Shown piece after piece: positions 28,878 through 37,802 of a stretch of DNA of 64,000 bases (its first letter is position 1; each line of letters begins with the position of its first letter). The stretch spans positions 62,001-126,000 of the forward strand of contig JAVBXK010000016.1 in assembly GCA_030824555.1 (NCBI GenBank), in the 5' to 3' direction. Below the pieces are notes generated by a model. It made no database searches. It was not told where the DNA came from and was given only the letters and a program-made list of their open reading frames with translations. The translations under genes were made by a program, and so were the position numbers. This DNA comes from a bacterium. GTDB lineage: Bacteria > Pseudomonadota > Gammaproteobacteria > Burkholderiales > Burkholderiaceae_C.

Positions 28878-28952
28878 GAAAACGCCGGGTCGCTCCCAAG
28901 TTTTCTCATCCCCTCGGGGGGCCTGACGCAACGCGACAGGTTTGGGGGCACC
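28872..28952 (+). repeat. GC-rich dispersed intergenic repeat, copy B
   Basis: It shares GCTCCCAAGTTTTC, GGGGGGCCTGACGC, GCGACAGGTTTGGGGGC with the copy at 7159-7235. It lies between the M48 gene and a convergent EamA gene and may form a transcript-end structure. Confidence 0.75.
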
Positions 28953-28959
28953 GCGTCGG

Positions 28960-29895
28960 TCAGGCTGCTTTTTGCCGTGTGACGGTCAGCACCCCGGCCA
29001 CCACCAGCACGGTGCCCGCAATGATCCAGGCATTGAACGGCTCGTCCAGCAGCCACACGCCCATGGCAATGGTCGACATGGGGCCGATCATCCCGGTCTG
29101 GGCGGCCAGGCCGGAGCCGATGCGTTCGATGGCCATCATCACCATCAGCACCGGTGCGGCCGTGCAGGCCACGGCATTGAGCACCGACAGCCACACCACC
29201 TCAGGCGCCACCAGCGCCGCGCTGAAGGGCCGCAGCACCACGAACTGCCCAATGCACAGCAGGCAGGCCACCGTGGTGGCCAGGCCCACCAGCCGCAGCG
29301 AGCCGAGGCGCTTGACCATTTCACCGCTGTACACCAGGTAAATGGCATAGCTGACGGCGCTGCCAAACACCAGCGCACCGCCCACCAGCGTGGCCGAACC
29401 GTCAAACCGCACCTCGTGCCCGAACACCAGCAACACACCGGCATAACTGACAGCCATGGCCACGCCTTGCAGATGGTTGATGCGCCGGCCAAACAGCAGC
29501 CAGCCCAGCACCAGCACGAGCGTGGGGTTGAGGTACAAAATGAGCCGCTCCAGGCTGGCACTGATGTATTGCAGGCCCCAGAAGTCCAGGAAACTGGCCA
29601 TGTAATAACCGCTGAACCCCAGGCCCACCACACCCAGCCAGTCGCGCCGCGACAGTGCGGGTTTGCCCCGGCTGGCCCACCAGGCCATGCCCACGAACAT
29701 GGGCAGGGCAAACAGCATGCGGTACATGATGAGCGTGACCGCATCCACCCCATGCCGGTAAGCCAGTTTCACGATGATGGCCTTGCCGCTGAACGCAATG
29801 GAGCCTGCCATGGCCAGCAAAAGGCCGATGGCCAAGTTTCTGTTTTTGATAGCTATGTTGTTTTGACTATCAAGCGAGGAAGCACTTTTTTTCAT
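28960..29895 (-). CDS. EamA/DMT family transporter
   Basis: Inner-membrane transporter of 311 aa with about ten membrane segments arranged as two EamA repeats. The second repeat carries PVLMVMMAIERIGSGLAAQTGMIGP. Substrate unknown. The N-terminal 20 residues (Lys/Ser/Asn-rich) are encoded by a copy of the AT-rich dispersed palindrome, so they may not be ancestral; a downstream start is possible. Confidence 0.88.
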   Translation of the reverse strand: MKKSASSLDSQNNIAIKNRNLAIGLLLAMAGSIAFSGKAIIVKLAYRHGVDAVTLIMYRMLFALPMFVGMAWWASRGKPALSRRDWLGVVGLGFSGYYMASFLDFWGLQYISASLERLILYLNPTLVLVLGWLLFGRRINHLQGVAMAVSYAGVLLVFGHEVRFDGSATLVGGALVFGSAVSYAIYLVYSGEMVKRLGSLRLVGLATTVACLLCIGQFVVLRPFSAALVAPEVVWLSVLNAVACTAAPVLMVMMAIERIGSGLAAQTGMIGPMSTIAMGVWLLDEPFNAWIIAGTVLVVAGVLTVTRQKAA

Positions 29896-29901
29896 TCAAT
29901 T
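29843..29901 (+). repeat. Dispersed ~60-bp AT-rich palindromic element, copy 3
   Basis: It has TTTTTGATAGCTATGTTG, an AAGCGAGGAAGC block and a T-run. It closely matches the reverse complement of the copy at 59606-59666. It overlaps the start of the EamA gene and ends against the stop of the next gene. Confidence 0.85.
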
Positions 29902-31616
29902 TACCAACCCGCTGCCAACCCGTCGCGCCGAGGGTCGCTGGCGGCCACGTAGCCGTGCTCGGCCGGATTGCCCAGCCGCCAGATGAACTGGCCTGCGCCG
30001 AAGTCTTGGTACACGTCACGCAACACATCCACCTGGTGGCCCAGTGCGCGCAGGCCCGCCACGGTTTGCGCATCCATGCCCGCTTCCACGTTGATGGACA
30101 ACCCGGTGTTGAAGCGCCAGCGTGGCGCGTCGCATGCGGCCTGCAACGACTGGCCGTGGTTGAGCAACCGCACCAACGTTTGCAAGTGGCCTTGGGGTTG
30201 CATGTTGGCACCCATGACGCCAAAGCTCATCACGGGCTCCATCTGTAGCGTGCCGTCCGCCAGGCACAGCGGCACCCCGGCGGCATCGCATACCGGACGC
30301 GACAAAAACGCGGGGATGATGGTGTGAAACGGCCGCTTGCCCGGTGCCACCAGGTTGGCGGGGTTCACGTGGCTGGCTGGCAACGCAAACCCATGCCCCC
30401 GATTTTGCAGGCTGATGCCGAAGGTGGGCTCCACACAGCCTGAACCGAAACCCATGTAGTTGCTCTGGATGCAGCTGACCATCATGCCGCGCTCGTCTGC
30501 CGCCGTGAGGTAAATGGTGCCGCCGCGCCGGTGGGCATCCGCCGGGCTGCCAGCCGCATGCAGCTGTGCGCGGCGGGGGTCAATCAATTTGGCGCGCTGG
30601 GCCAGGTAGGTGGGGTCCAACATGTGCTCGACCGTGACGTGCATGGCAGTGGGGTCGGCCACGTAGCGGTACACGTCGGCAAAGGCCAGTTTCATGGCTT
30701 CGATTTGCAGGTGCTGGGCAGCCACGCTGTCAACGGGTTGGTGGGCCACGTCGGTGTGTGCCAACATGCCCAGTGCCATGAGGGCCGCGATGCCCTGGCC
30801 GTTGGGTGGTATCTCGTGCAGGGTGTGACCGCTGTAGTGTTGGGCTATGGGCGTGACCCATTCAGCGGTGTGGGCAGCCAAGTCGGCCTCGGTCAGTGCG
30901 CCGCCGTGTTGTGCCGCGAAGCGGGCCACGGCCTGGGCGATGTCGCCCCGGTAGAACGACTCGCCCCCGCTGGCCGCCAGCGACCTGAACGCCCTGGCCG
31001 CAGCAGGGAAGCTGAACAACTCGCCCAGCAGCGGTGCCCTGCCCCGTGGCAGAAACGCCTGTGCAAAACCGGGTTGACTTTGCAACTCGTTCACCGCAGC
31101 CGCCCATTTGCCTTGCACCACGGTGGGCACGGCAAAGCCGCGCTCGGCCACGTCGATGGCGGGTTGCATCAGGTCGGCAAACGGCAGCTTGCCAAACCGC
31201 TGGCTCAAGGCCATCCAGCCACTGACGGCACCGGGCACGGTCACGCTGTCGATGCCGCGCTTGGGTGGCGTGAGGGCAGTGTCGCCATACCGGCGGGTGA
31301 AGTAGTCGGGCATCCAGGCCTGCGGCGCGCGACCCGACGCATTCAGCCCGTGCAGGCGCTGGCCGTCCCACACCAGGGCAAAGGCATCGCTGCCCAGGCC
31401 GTTGCTGACGGGCTCGACCACCGTCATGACCGCTGCTGTGGCCACCGCTGCATCGACCGCATTGCCCCCGCTGCGCAGCACATGCAGCCCCGCCTGCGCG
31501 GCCAGGGGGTGCGACGTGGACACCACGTTGCGCGCATACACGGGCAAGCGAACCGATGAGTAGGGGTTGACCTGTCCGACAGGGTCTGGGCAAGGAAAAG
31601 AGGTGTGAGCAACCAT
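29901..31616 (-). CDS. Gamma-glutamyltransferase-like Ntn hydrolase
   Basis: Protein of about 571 aa in the gamma-glutamyltranspeptidase family, normally autoprocessed at a Thr that becomes the nucleophile. It has the large-subunit block ARNVVSTSHPLAAQAGLHVLRSGGNAVDAAVA and later NGLGSDAFALVWDG. The probable cleavage/nucleophile site is GGTIYLTAAD. A strong signal peptide is not evident, as in cytosolic YwrD-type relatives. ATG 31616 matches family N-termini. Confidence 0.88.
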   Translation of the reverse strand: MVAHTSFPCPDPVGQVNPYSSVRLPVYARNVVSTSHPLAAQAGLHVLRSGGNAVDAAVATAAVMTVVEPVSNGLGSDAFALVWDGQRLHGLNASGRAPQAWMPDYFTRRYGDTALTPPKRGIDSVTVPGAVSGWMALSQRFGKLPFADLMQPAIDVAERGFAVPTVVQGKWAAAVNELQSQPGFAQAFLPRGRAPLLGELFSFPAAARAFRSLAASGGESFYRGDIAQAVARFAAQHGGALTEADLAAHTAEWVTPIAQHYSGHTLHEIPPNGQGIAALMALGMLAHTDVAHQPVDSVAAQHLQIEAMKLAFADVYRYVADPTAMHVTVEHMLDPTYLAQRAKLIDPRRAQLHAAGSPADAHRRGGTIYLTAADERGMMVSCIQSNYMGFGSGCVEPTFGISLQNRGHGFALPASHVNPANLVAPGKRPFHTIIPAFLSRPVCDAAGVPLCLADGTLQMEPVMSFGVMGANMQPQGHLQTLVRLLNHGQSLQAACDAPRWRFNTGLSINVEAGMDAQTVAGLRALGHQVDVLRDVYQDFGAGQFIWRLGNPAEHGYVAASDPRRDGLAAGW

Positions 31617-31632
31617 GGCACTTATTCTCTGG

Positions 31633-31670
31633 CGAAAACGAAAACGGCACCCACCAGTCAAGTGGATGCC
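31633..31670 (-). terminator. Probable terminator after tctA
   Basis: On the minus strand GGCATCCAC pairs with GTGGGTGCC (one wobble) across a seven-base loop and is followed by GTTTTCGTTTTC. It lies about 120 bp past the tctA stop and just before the gamma-glutamyltransferase-like gene. Confidence 0.6.
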
Positions 31671-31789
31671 GCTTCGCGTGGAACGTTTCAGTGTGGCGCA
31701 GGCACGGGATGGCGCAGCTGGCAGCAGGCGCTCAGGCAGCCCACTCAGCCAGCGCCACCCGGTGAAGCAAACGGGTCATACACGGGTCA

Positions 31790-33301
31790 TCAGTCTTCTA
31801 CGAAGGCTTCTTCACGCTTGTTCTTGATGGATGGCAGCATCACCACCACCAGCAGCACCACGGCAGCCGCCAGCAGGCTGGCCGACAGGGGGCGGGTGAC
31901 GAACACGCTCCAGTCGCCCCGAGACAGCAGCAGCGAGCGGCGCAGGTTTTCTTCCATCATGGGGCCGAGGATGAAGCCCAGCAGCAGGGGTGCAGGCTCC
32001 AGCCCCAATTTGATGAACATGTAACCGATGGCACCAAAACCCGCCACCATCCAGATGTCGAACGTGTTGTTGTTGGTGGAATACACACCCACTGCACAGA
32101 ACAGGATGATGGCCGGGAACAGCCAGCGGTAGGGCACGGTCAGCAGCTTGATCCAGATGCCTATCAGCGGCAGGTTCAGGATGATGAGCATGGCATTGCC
32201 GATCCACATCGAGGCAATCAGGCCCCAAAACAGCTCGGGGTTGCTGGTCATCACCTGCGGGCCGGGCTGGATGTTGTGGATGGTCATGGCACCCACCATC
32301 AGCGCCATCACGGCGTTGGGTGGGATGCCCAGTGTCAGCAACGGGATGAAGGACGTTTGCGAACCCGCGTTGTTGGCCGACTCAGGCGCGGCCACACCGC
32401 GGATGTTGCCCTGGCCAAACGGCACTTCGCCGGGTTTGAGCTTGGTCTTTTTCTCGATGGTGTAGGCCGCAAACGCCGACAGCAACGCACCGCCGCCCGG
32501 CAGGATGCCCAGGGCAGAGCCCAGGGCCGTGCCACGCAACACGGCAGGAATCATGTTCTTGAAGTCTTCCTTCGTGGGCATCAGGCCCTGCACCTTGCCG
32601 GTAAAGACTTCACGCTTTTCTTCACCGTGCGAGAGGTTGCTGATGATCTCGCCATAACCGAACACGCCCATGGCAATGACCACAAAACCCACACCATCGG
32701 TCAGCTCGGGGATGTCAAAGCTGTAGCGGGGCACGCCAGAGTTCACATCGGTACCGATCATGCCCATCAACAGCCCCAGCACGATCATGCCCAAAGCCTT
32801 GATGAGCGAGCCCGATGCCAGCACCACCGCACCGATGAGGCCCAGGATCATGAGCGAAAAGTACTCGGCCGGGCCGAACTTGAACGCCACCTCGGTCAGC
32901 GGCGCAGCGAAGGCCGCCAGGATGAGCGTGCCCACACAACCGGCAAAGAACGAACCCATGCCAGCCGCAGCCAAAGCGGGCCCAGCGCGGCCCTTGCGCG
33001 CCATCTGGTAGCCATCGATCACGGTCACCACAGAAGACGACTCGCCTGGCAGGTTCACCAGGATGGCGGTGGTAGAGCCACCGTACTGAGCCCCGTAGTA
33101 AATACCGGCCAGCATGATCAGCGCAGCCACAGGGGGCAACGCGTAGGTGGCGGGCAGCAGCATGGCAATGGTGGCCACGGGCCCGATGCCGGGCAGCACC
33201 CCGATCAGCGTGCCCAGCAGGCAACCGACGAAGGCATACATCAGGTTTTGTGCAGTGAATGCCACACCAAAACCCAAAGCGAGGTTGTTGATCAAATCCA
33301 T
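31790..33301 (-). CDS. tctA: Tripartite tricarboxylate transporter permease TctA
   Basis: Large inner-membrane subunit of a TctABC-type secondary transporter, 503 aa, about 12 membrane segments. Signature blocks are GTLIGVLPGIGPVATIAMLLP near residue 28, YYGAQYGGSTTAILVNLPGE near 68 and GLPGEVPFG-like KPGEVPFGQGNIRGVAAPESANNA near 300. It acts with TctB and a periplasmic TctC (Bug) receptor; no receptor gene is in the window. Confidence 0.94.
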   Translation of the reverse strand: MDLINNLALGFGVAFTAQNLMYAFVGCLLGTLIGVLPGIGPVATIAMLLPATYALPPVAALIMLAGIYYGAQYGGSTTAILVNLPGESSSVVTVIDGYQMARKGRAGPALAAAGMGSFFAGCVGTLILAAFAAPLTEVAFKFGPAEYFSLMILGLIGAVVLASGSLIKALGMIVLGLLMGMIGTDVNSGVPRYSFDIPELTDGVGFVVIAMGVFGYGEIISNLSHGEEKREVFTGKVQGLMPTKEDFKNMIPAVLRGTALGSALGILPGGGALLSAFAAYTIEKKTKLKPGEVPFGQGNIRGVAAPESANNAGSQTSFIPLLTLGIPPNAVMALMVGAMTIHNIQPGPQVMTSNPELFWGLIASMWIGNAMLIILNLPLIGIWIKLLTVPYRWLFPAIILFCAVGVYSTNNNTFDIWMVAGFGAIGYMFIKLGLEPAPLLLGFILGPMMEENLRRSLLLSRGDWSVFVTRPLSASLLAAAVVLLVVVMLPSIKNKREEAFVED

Positions 33302-33334
33302 TTCAGACCGTCCTTCTGGCTGTGGGTGCGGGCA

Positions 33335-33823
33335 TCAGCCTGCAATGAAACTGGGCCACACGGGAAACTGCAACCCGAGCAACATCACGAACGCGGCATA
33401 GCTGCCTACAGCCAAAATGGCCGCCAGCACCAGTACCTCGGTCAGCACAAACTTCTCAGCGGCCAGGCTGGCAATGGCCACCTGCGCAAAAATGGCCACC
33501 ACCAATCCGAATTGGGGGATACCCAGGCTGGGCACGCCAATCATCAGCGCACCGAATGCCACGTTGGCACCGAGCACCAGCAACAGGGGACGCCAGGCAA
33601 TCGCGCCGATGTGGTCCCCGTCCGGTGTACCGGCGATGAACGAGCGCACGGCGATCACCGCGCCCATCAGCGCCAGCAACACGCCCAGCAACAACGGGAA
33701 GTACCCCGGCCCCATTCGGGCAGCAGTGCCGACTTGGTAGGTGCTGGCACCGTAGGCGAACGCACCGCCCACTGTCATGAACAGCAATCCGGAAAAAAAA
33801 TCTTTCTGACTTTTGAGCAACAC
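33335..33823 (-). CDS. tctB: Tripartite tricarboxylate transporter small subunit TctB
   Basis: Four-TM small membrane subunit, about 162 aa. SQKDFFSGLLFMTVGGAFAYGAS and ARMGPGYFPLLLGVLLALMG are typical of TctB. The GTG at 33823 has GAGGAG seven bases upstream and gives a standard N-terminus; an ATG at 33844 would add seven residues. Upstream of tctA with a 33-bp gap. Confidence 0.9.
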   Translation of the reverse strand: MLLKSQKDFFSGLLFMTVGGAFAYGASTYQVGTAARMGPGYFPLLLGVLLALMGAVIAVRSFIAGTPDGDHIGAIAWRPLLLVLGANVAFGALMIGVPSLGIPQFGLVVAIFAQVAIASLAAEKFVLTEVLVLAAILAVGSYAAFVMLLGLQFPVWPSFIAG

Positions 33824-33964
33824 GTACTGTCTCCTCGAAACCATGGACAGCACGGATTGTGCAGTTGCCAACCCGATCTTGTCGTGTGGATTCCACATAT
33901 GCGACACACCGGGTTTTCCCTTGGTAGGGAACCTGGCGGTACCGATGCCCTGACACTGAAACGG

Positions 33965-34681
33965 TCAGGGTGCCCGCAGGCTGTTCTTGTCCAGAATCCG
34001 GTAGCGGCGGCCTTGCTTGTCGAGCGGCTCCAGCACGCCCTCGCGAATGAACGCGCTCAGGGTGCGGCTGACGGTTTCCAGCTTGAGGTCGAGCATGGCC
34101 CCCATGTCTTCACGCGAAAACAGCATCACTTGCGCGTCACCTGCCTCGTCGGCGTGGTGCGCGCTCATGTTCAGGATCAAACCCGCCAGTCGCTGCCGGG
34201 CGTTGCCGAAATTCAAGTCAGCCAACCACGCGTCGGCTTCCTTCAGGCTCTGATGCCACTTGACCATCAGGCGTTCGTGCAACCGAGGGGTTTCGCGGTT
34301 GAGACGGTGGATGACGTCCACCGGCAAACGGCACACGTTGACCGAGGTCAGGGCCACGGCCTCAGATTCGTAGACAGTGGCGAACATGGCTTCAAGCCCT
34401 ATCACATCGCCCGGTCGCAGCACGCGCACGATTCGCTGGCGCCCATCAGGCATATTGCGCACCAACTTGACCAGGCCAACCTTCAAGGTCATCAGGCTGC
34501 CAGCCGCTTCACCCATGTGAAGCAAGGTGTCTCCGGGTGCAAACTCCAAGTCGTCAATGGGGGCGTGGATGAGTTTGAAGTCGTCTTCGCTCAAGTCGGC
34601 AAACAGCACCATGTCACGGATACCACAGACACGGCAGTCAACAGTACCCCGCCAAGCGGATTCAGTCTTGATGGGAATCAT
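33965..34681 (-). CDS. Crp/Fnr family transcriptional regulator
   Basis: Protein of 238 aa with an N-terminal cyclic-nucleotide-binding-like beta roll (about 30-140) and a C-terminal winged helix; the recognition block is LDLKLETVSRTLSAF, closely like FNR. Cysteines occur as CRVC near residue 16-19 and in NVCRLP near 117, but the FNR third cysteine position (about residue 25) is Val. A standard four-Cys 4Fe-4S site therefore looks incomplete. The promoter is presumably in or before the overlapping upstream GGDEF gene. Target genes unknown; tctBA lies downstream. Confidence 0.92.
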   Translation of the reverse strand: MIPIKTESAWRGTVDCRVCGIRDMVLFADLSEDDFKLIHAPIDDLEFAPGDTLLHMGEAAGSLMTLKVGLVKLVRNMPDGRQRIVRVLRPGDVIGLEAMFATVYESEAVALTSVNVCRLPVDVIHRLNRETPRLHERLMVKWHQSLKEADAWLADLNFGNARQRLAGLILNMSAHHADEAGDAQVMLFSREDMGAMLDLKLETVSRTLSAFIREGVLEPLDKQGRRYRILDKNSLRAP

Positions 34682-35952
34682 GTTGGCCCGTTGTTCCCCA
34701 TGGCCGATACCGGGGCATGCTGCGCCAATGCTGCGATGTTCACATCCAGCGTGGCCGGATCGAAAGCCGCCGTGCGGATGCGAGAACCGCCTTCACGACG
34801 CGCACGTTGCACGGCCTGGCTGGCCAGCTCGATCAGTGCCTCATCGGCCATACTGCCATCTTCACGGCAGCTCAGACCGATGCTCAGTGACAAGCCAATG
34901 GCCTGGCCCTTCCACAGAAACGGATTGGCCTTGACCGAGGCTTGCGTGCGCTCGGCCACCAGCGTGGCCCCGACAACCGGTGTGCCTGGCAGGAACAGCA
35001 GCAATTCGCCCTGCATGGCGCTGGCCGCCAGGCGGTCGGTTTTGCGCAAGCCGCGCCCGATGATGCCAGTGACGTGGCGCAAAGCGGCATCACCAGCTGA
35101 GAACCCCAGTTGTTTGTTCAATGCGTGGTACTGGTCCACTTCGCACACCAGCAACGTTTGCGCCAACGGGACACGCCGGATGCGTTCGCGCTCATCCTTC
35201 AGCAATGCCATGAAGGTACGCATGTTCATGGCACCCGTCAGATCGTCTTCGGTGCTCAGGTCACGGATTTTGTCCACCAGTTTCAACATCACCAGGGACA
35301 CCAGCCCCCCGTTGACAAAGGCCCATGACAGCAGCCAGATCACGGCGTCGGGCACACCCAGGAGGCTGGCGTGCGCCGCATCGGCATCACCCCCCAACCC
35401 ACCGCCCGTGGCCAATATGGACCAAGTAGCGTGCCCCATGCCCACCAGCCAAATCAGCGCAGCCAGTGAAAACGGCAGCAGCCCCCACCGGGCGGCTTGT
35501 GTGCCAGCCTGGGCCGACATGGCCGGAAAACCCTGCTGTACCGTCACCCCGAGCATCCAGAGGCTGGCACTGAAGCAGGCCAGCAGGGCACCACGTCCAC
35601 TCGCGTCCAGCCAGGCGATGACTGCCATCAAGGCAGCCAGAAACGGCAGCATGAAGGGCGACACCACGTAGCTGGGCTTGATGTCGTGCAACTTGTGCAG
35701 CCCCAGGCACAGCCATTGCATACCCGACAGGACCCCCACCAGCCCCAACGTCAGTCGGTACGCCGGTGGTAACAACTGCATCATGGGCCAGGGCAACCAG
35801 GCCAAAGAGCCCAGTGCCACCATGACATTGAACGCCAGGAAGTGACGTGAAGCCCGGCTGGAAATGCGCAGCGGCCCGCCCGTCAGGGCCCAGCCCAAGG
35901 CGGCAACGGTCGATCCCAAGGTGAGCGCCTGCACCCACACCAGTGCATTCAT
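34678..35952 (-). CDS. Membrane protein with a degenerate GGDEF domain
   Basis: Protein of 424 aa. About seven hydrophobic segments fill residues 1-235, a MASE-like sensory region. A GGDEF-fold domain follows (TEDDLTGAMNMRTFMALL at its start). The active-site loop reads AMQGELLLF instead of GGDEF, so cyclase activity is unlikely; it may bind nucleotide or act as a sensor. The last codons overlap the start of the Crp/Fnr gene (ATGA), indicating a functional pair. Confidence 0.85.
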   Translation of the reverse strand: MNALVWVQALTLGSTVAALGWALTGGPLRISSRASRHFLAFNVMVALGSLAWLPWPMMQLLPPAYRLTLGLVGVLSGMQWLCLGLHKLHDIKPSYVVSPFMLPFLAALMAVIAWLDASGRGALLACFSASLWMLGVTVQQGFPAMSAQAGTQAARWGLLPFSLAALIWLVGMGHATWSILATGGGLGGDADAAHASLLGVPDAVIWLLSWAFVNGGLVSLVMLKLVDKIRDLSTEDDLTGAMNMRTFMALLKDERERIRRVPLAQTLLVCEVDQYHALNKQLGFSAGDAALRHVTGIIGRGLRKTDRLAASAMQGELLLFLPGTPVVGATLVAERTQASVKANPFLWKGQAIGLSLSIGLSCREDGSMADEALIELASQAVQRARREGGSRIRTAAFDPATLDVNIAALAQHAPVSAMGNNGPT

Positions 35953-36023
35953 GTCGTGACTTTCTTCATCGTGGCGAAACCCTTAGCTTACCAAGCGTGC
36001 GCAACCACCGTGCGGACAGCCAA

Positions 36024-37802
36024 TCAGACCAACGGTGGCGTACACGACAGCACCTCGTCCAGCGTGGTCAGGCCCTCGGCCACACGCATGGCACCCGCTA
36101 CACGAAGGGGCCGCATACCATCTACCACGGCCTGGCGCCGCAACGCATCCATACCGGGTTCGCGGTTGACCTTTTCCTTGAATACTTCGCTCACCACCAT
36201 CAGCTCGTACAGGCCCATGCGCCCCTTGAACCCGGTCATGCGACAGTCGATACACCCCACGGGTTTGTAGGGTGCGTAGTTGCCACTGGCTTGCCAGGGC
36301 TTGATCACTTCGTCAAAGACCTCGCGCTCAGCCTGCGTGTCGGGCACTTTGCACAGCGGGCACAGTGTGCGCACCAGCCGCTGCCCCAGCACCCCCAATA
36401 CCGTGGCGTTGATGAGGTAAGGCGGTACGCCCAACTCCATCAGACGCATGATGGCACTGGGCGCATCGTTGGTGTGCAGCGTCGAAAACACCAGGTGTCC
36501 GGTCAGCGCGGCCTGCACAGCCATGTCGGCCGTGGGCAAATCGCGAATTTCGCCCACCATCAGGATGTCGGGGTCTTGCCGCATCAGGGCACGCAGCCCT
36601 TGTGCAAAGTCAAAGTCCAGGTGCGTTTGAACCTGTGTCTGGTTGAAGGCTGGCTCGATCATTTCGATCGGGTCTTCAATGGTGTTGACATTCACCTCTT
36701 CGGTGGCCAGGCGTTTGAGCGTGGAATAGAGCGTGGTGGTTTTGCCCGAGCCGGTGGGCCCAGTCACCAGAATGATGCCGTGCGCACGCTTGACCAGTGC
36801 TTCCCAGCGCTTGGCGTCGTGCACCGAAAAACCCAGTGCATCCAGGTTTTTCACGGTGGTGTCGGGGTCAAAAATCCGCATCACCATTTTTTCGCCGAAA
36901 GCAGTGGGCAGGGTGGACAGGCGCATTTCCACCTCGTCGCCACGCGGCCCCTTGGTCTTGATGCGGCCATCCTGCGGGCGGCGCTTTTCCACTACGTCCA
37001 TGCGGCCCAGCAACTTGATGCGCGCCGTCATGGCCGCCAGCACCGGCGTGGGCACCTGGTACACCGGGTGCAGCACCCCGTCGATGCGGAAGCGGATCAC
37101 CCCCTGCTCGCGCCGGGGCTCCAGGTGAATGTCGCTGGCGCGTTGATCGAAAGCGTATTGCCACAACCAGTCGACCACCTGAACCACACCCTGGTCGTTG
37201 GCGTCCAGCTGGCGGTTGCTGCGACCCAGCTCCACCAGCTGCTCGAAGCTGGTCTGCGCCACGGCCCCGGCCTTGGTGGCCGCGCGCACCGACCGGGCCA
37301 ACGCAAAAAACTCGGCGGTGTAGCGCTTGATGTCCTGTGGATTGGCCACCACCAGCCGTACCGAGCGCTTGCTCTGTCGCTCGACCTCTGGAATCCAGTC
37401 AATCAATCCCGGCTCGGCTGTGGCCACCACCACCTCGGAGGGCGACACCTGTACCGGCAACACCTTGTGGCGCTCGGCATACGCAGCGGACATGGCATCG
37501 GCCACTTTGCCCACATCGACCTTCAGCGGATCGATGCGCATGTACTCCATGCCCAGATGGCCTGCCAACCACTCGGACAGAGCATCCAGCGTCAGCGTGG
37601 CACCGTCGCTGGCACGTGACATGCCCACCACACTGAGGCGCTGCAGCGGTGGCTGGGCACTTGCGCCAGCCGAACAACGCCCGATGGTGCGCTCGGCCTC
37701 AGCCGCATCGATGATGCCATCGTGCGCCAGCCAGTCAACCAGCACGCGCCAGTCAAGCGGCCCGTGGAAGGGTTTGTCACGGTGCCGGTGCACGGCACTC
37801 AC
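36024..37802 (-). CDS. GspE/PilB-type secretion ATPase
   Basis: Cytoplasmic hexameric ATPase of 592 aa. An N-terminal MshEN-like domain precedes the GspE core: ASDIHLEP, Walker A GPTGSGKTTTLYS near residue 355, Asp box IEDPIE, Walker B DPDILMVGEIRD, His box TGHLVFSTLHTND, and a zinc-binding module with CPLCK and CIDC. It is not in a pilus or T2SS cluster here, so the machine it powers is unknown. The start is GTG overlapping the cytochrome c stop. Confidence 0.93.
   Translation of the reverse strand: MSAVHRHRDKPFHGPLDWRVLVDWLAHDGIIDAAEAERTIGRCSAGASAQPPLQRLSVVGMSRASDGATLTLDALSEWLAGHLGMEYMRIDPLKVDVGKVADAMSAAYAERHKVLPVQVSPSEVVVATAEPGLIDWIPEVERQSKRSVRLVVANPQDIKRYTAEFFALARSVRAATKAGAVAQTSFEQLVELGRSNRQLDANDQGVVQVVDWLWQYAFDQRASDIHLEPRREQGVIRFRIDGVLHPVYQVPTPVLAAMTARIKLLGRMDVVEKRRPQDGRIKTKGPRGDEVEMRLSTLPTAFGEKMVMRIFDPDTTVKNLDALGFSVHDAKRWEALVKRAHGIILVTGPTGSGKTTTLYSTLKRLATEEVNVNTIEDPIEMIEPAFNQTQVQTHLDFDFAQGLRALMRQDPDILMVGEIRDLPTADMAVQAALTGHLVFSTLHTNDAPSAIMRLMELGVPPYLINATVLGVLGQRLVRTLCPLCKVPDTQAEREVFDEVIKPWQASGNYAPYKPVGCIDCRMTGFKGRMGLYELMVVSEVFKEKVNREPGMDALRRQAVVDGMRPLRVAGAMRVAEGLTTLDEVLSCTPPLV

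Noticed and set aside
33949-33971. CCCTGAC/GTCAGGG inverted repeat as terminator of the Crp/Fnr gene
   Set aside because: It overlaps the stop codon, has a long loop and lacks a T-tract.
32276-35671. 1131-codon plus-strand open frame across tctA, tctB, the Crp/Fnr gene and the GGDEF gene
   Set aside because: It is antisense to four well-supported genes, has a His/Gln/Arg-rich composition typical of reverse reading of high-GC genes and matches no family.
35943-37619. 558-codon plus-strand frame opposite the GspE-like gene
   Set aside because: The minus strand has all GspE motifs; the plus frame is His/Gln-rich noise.
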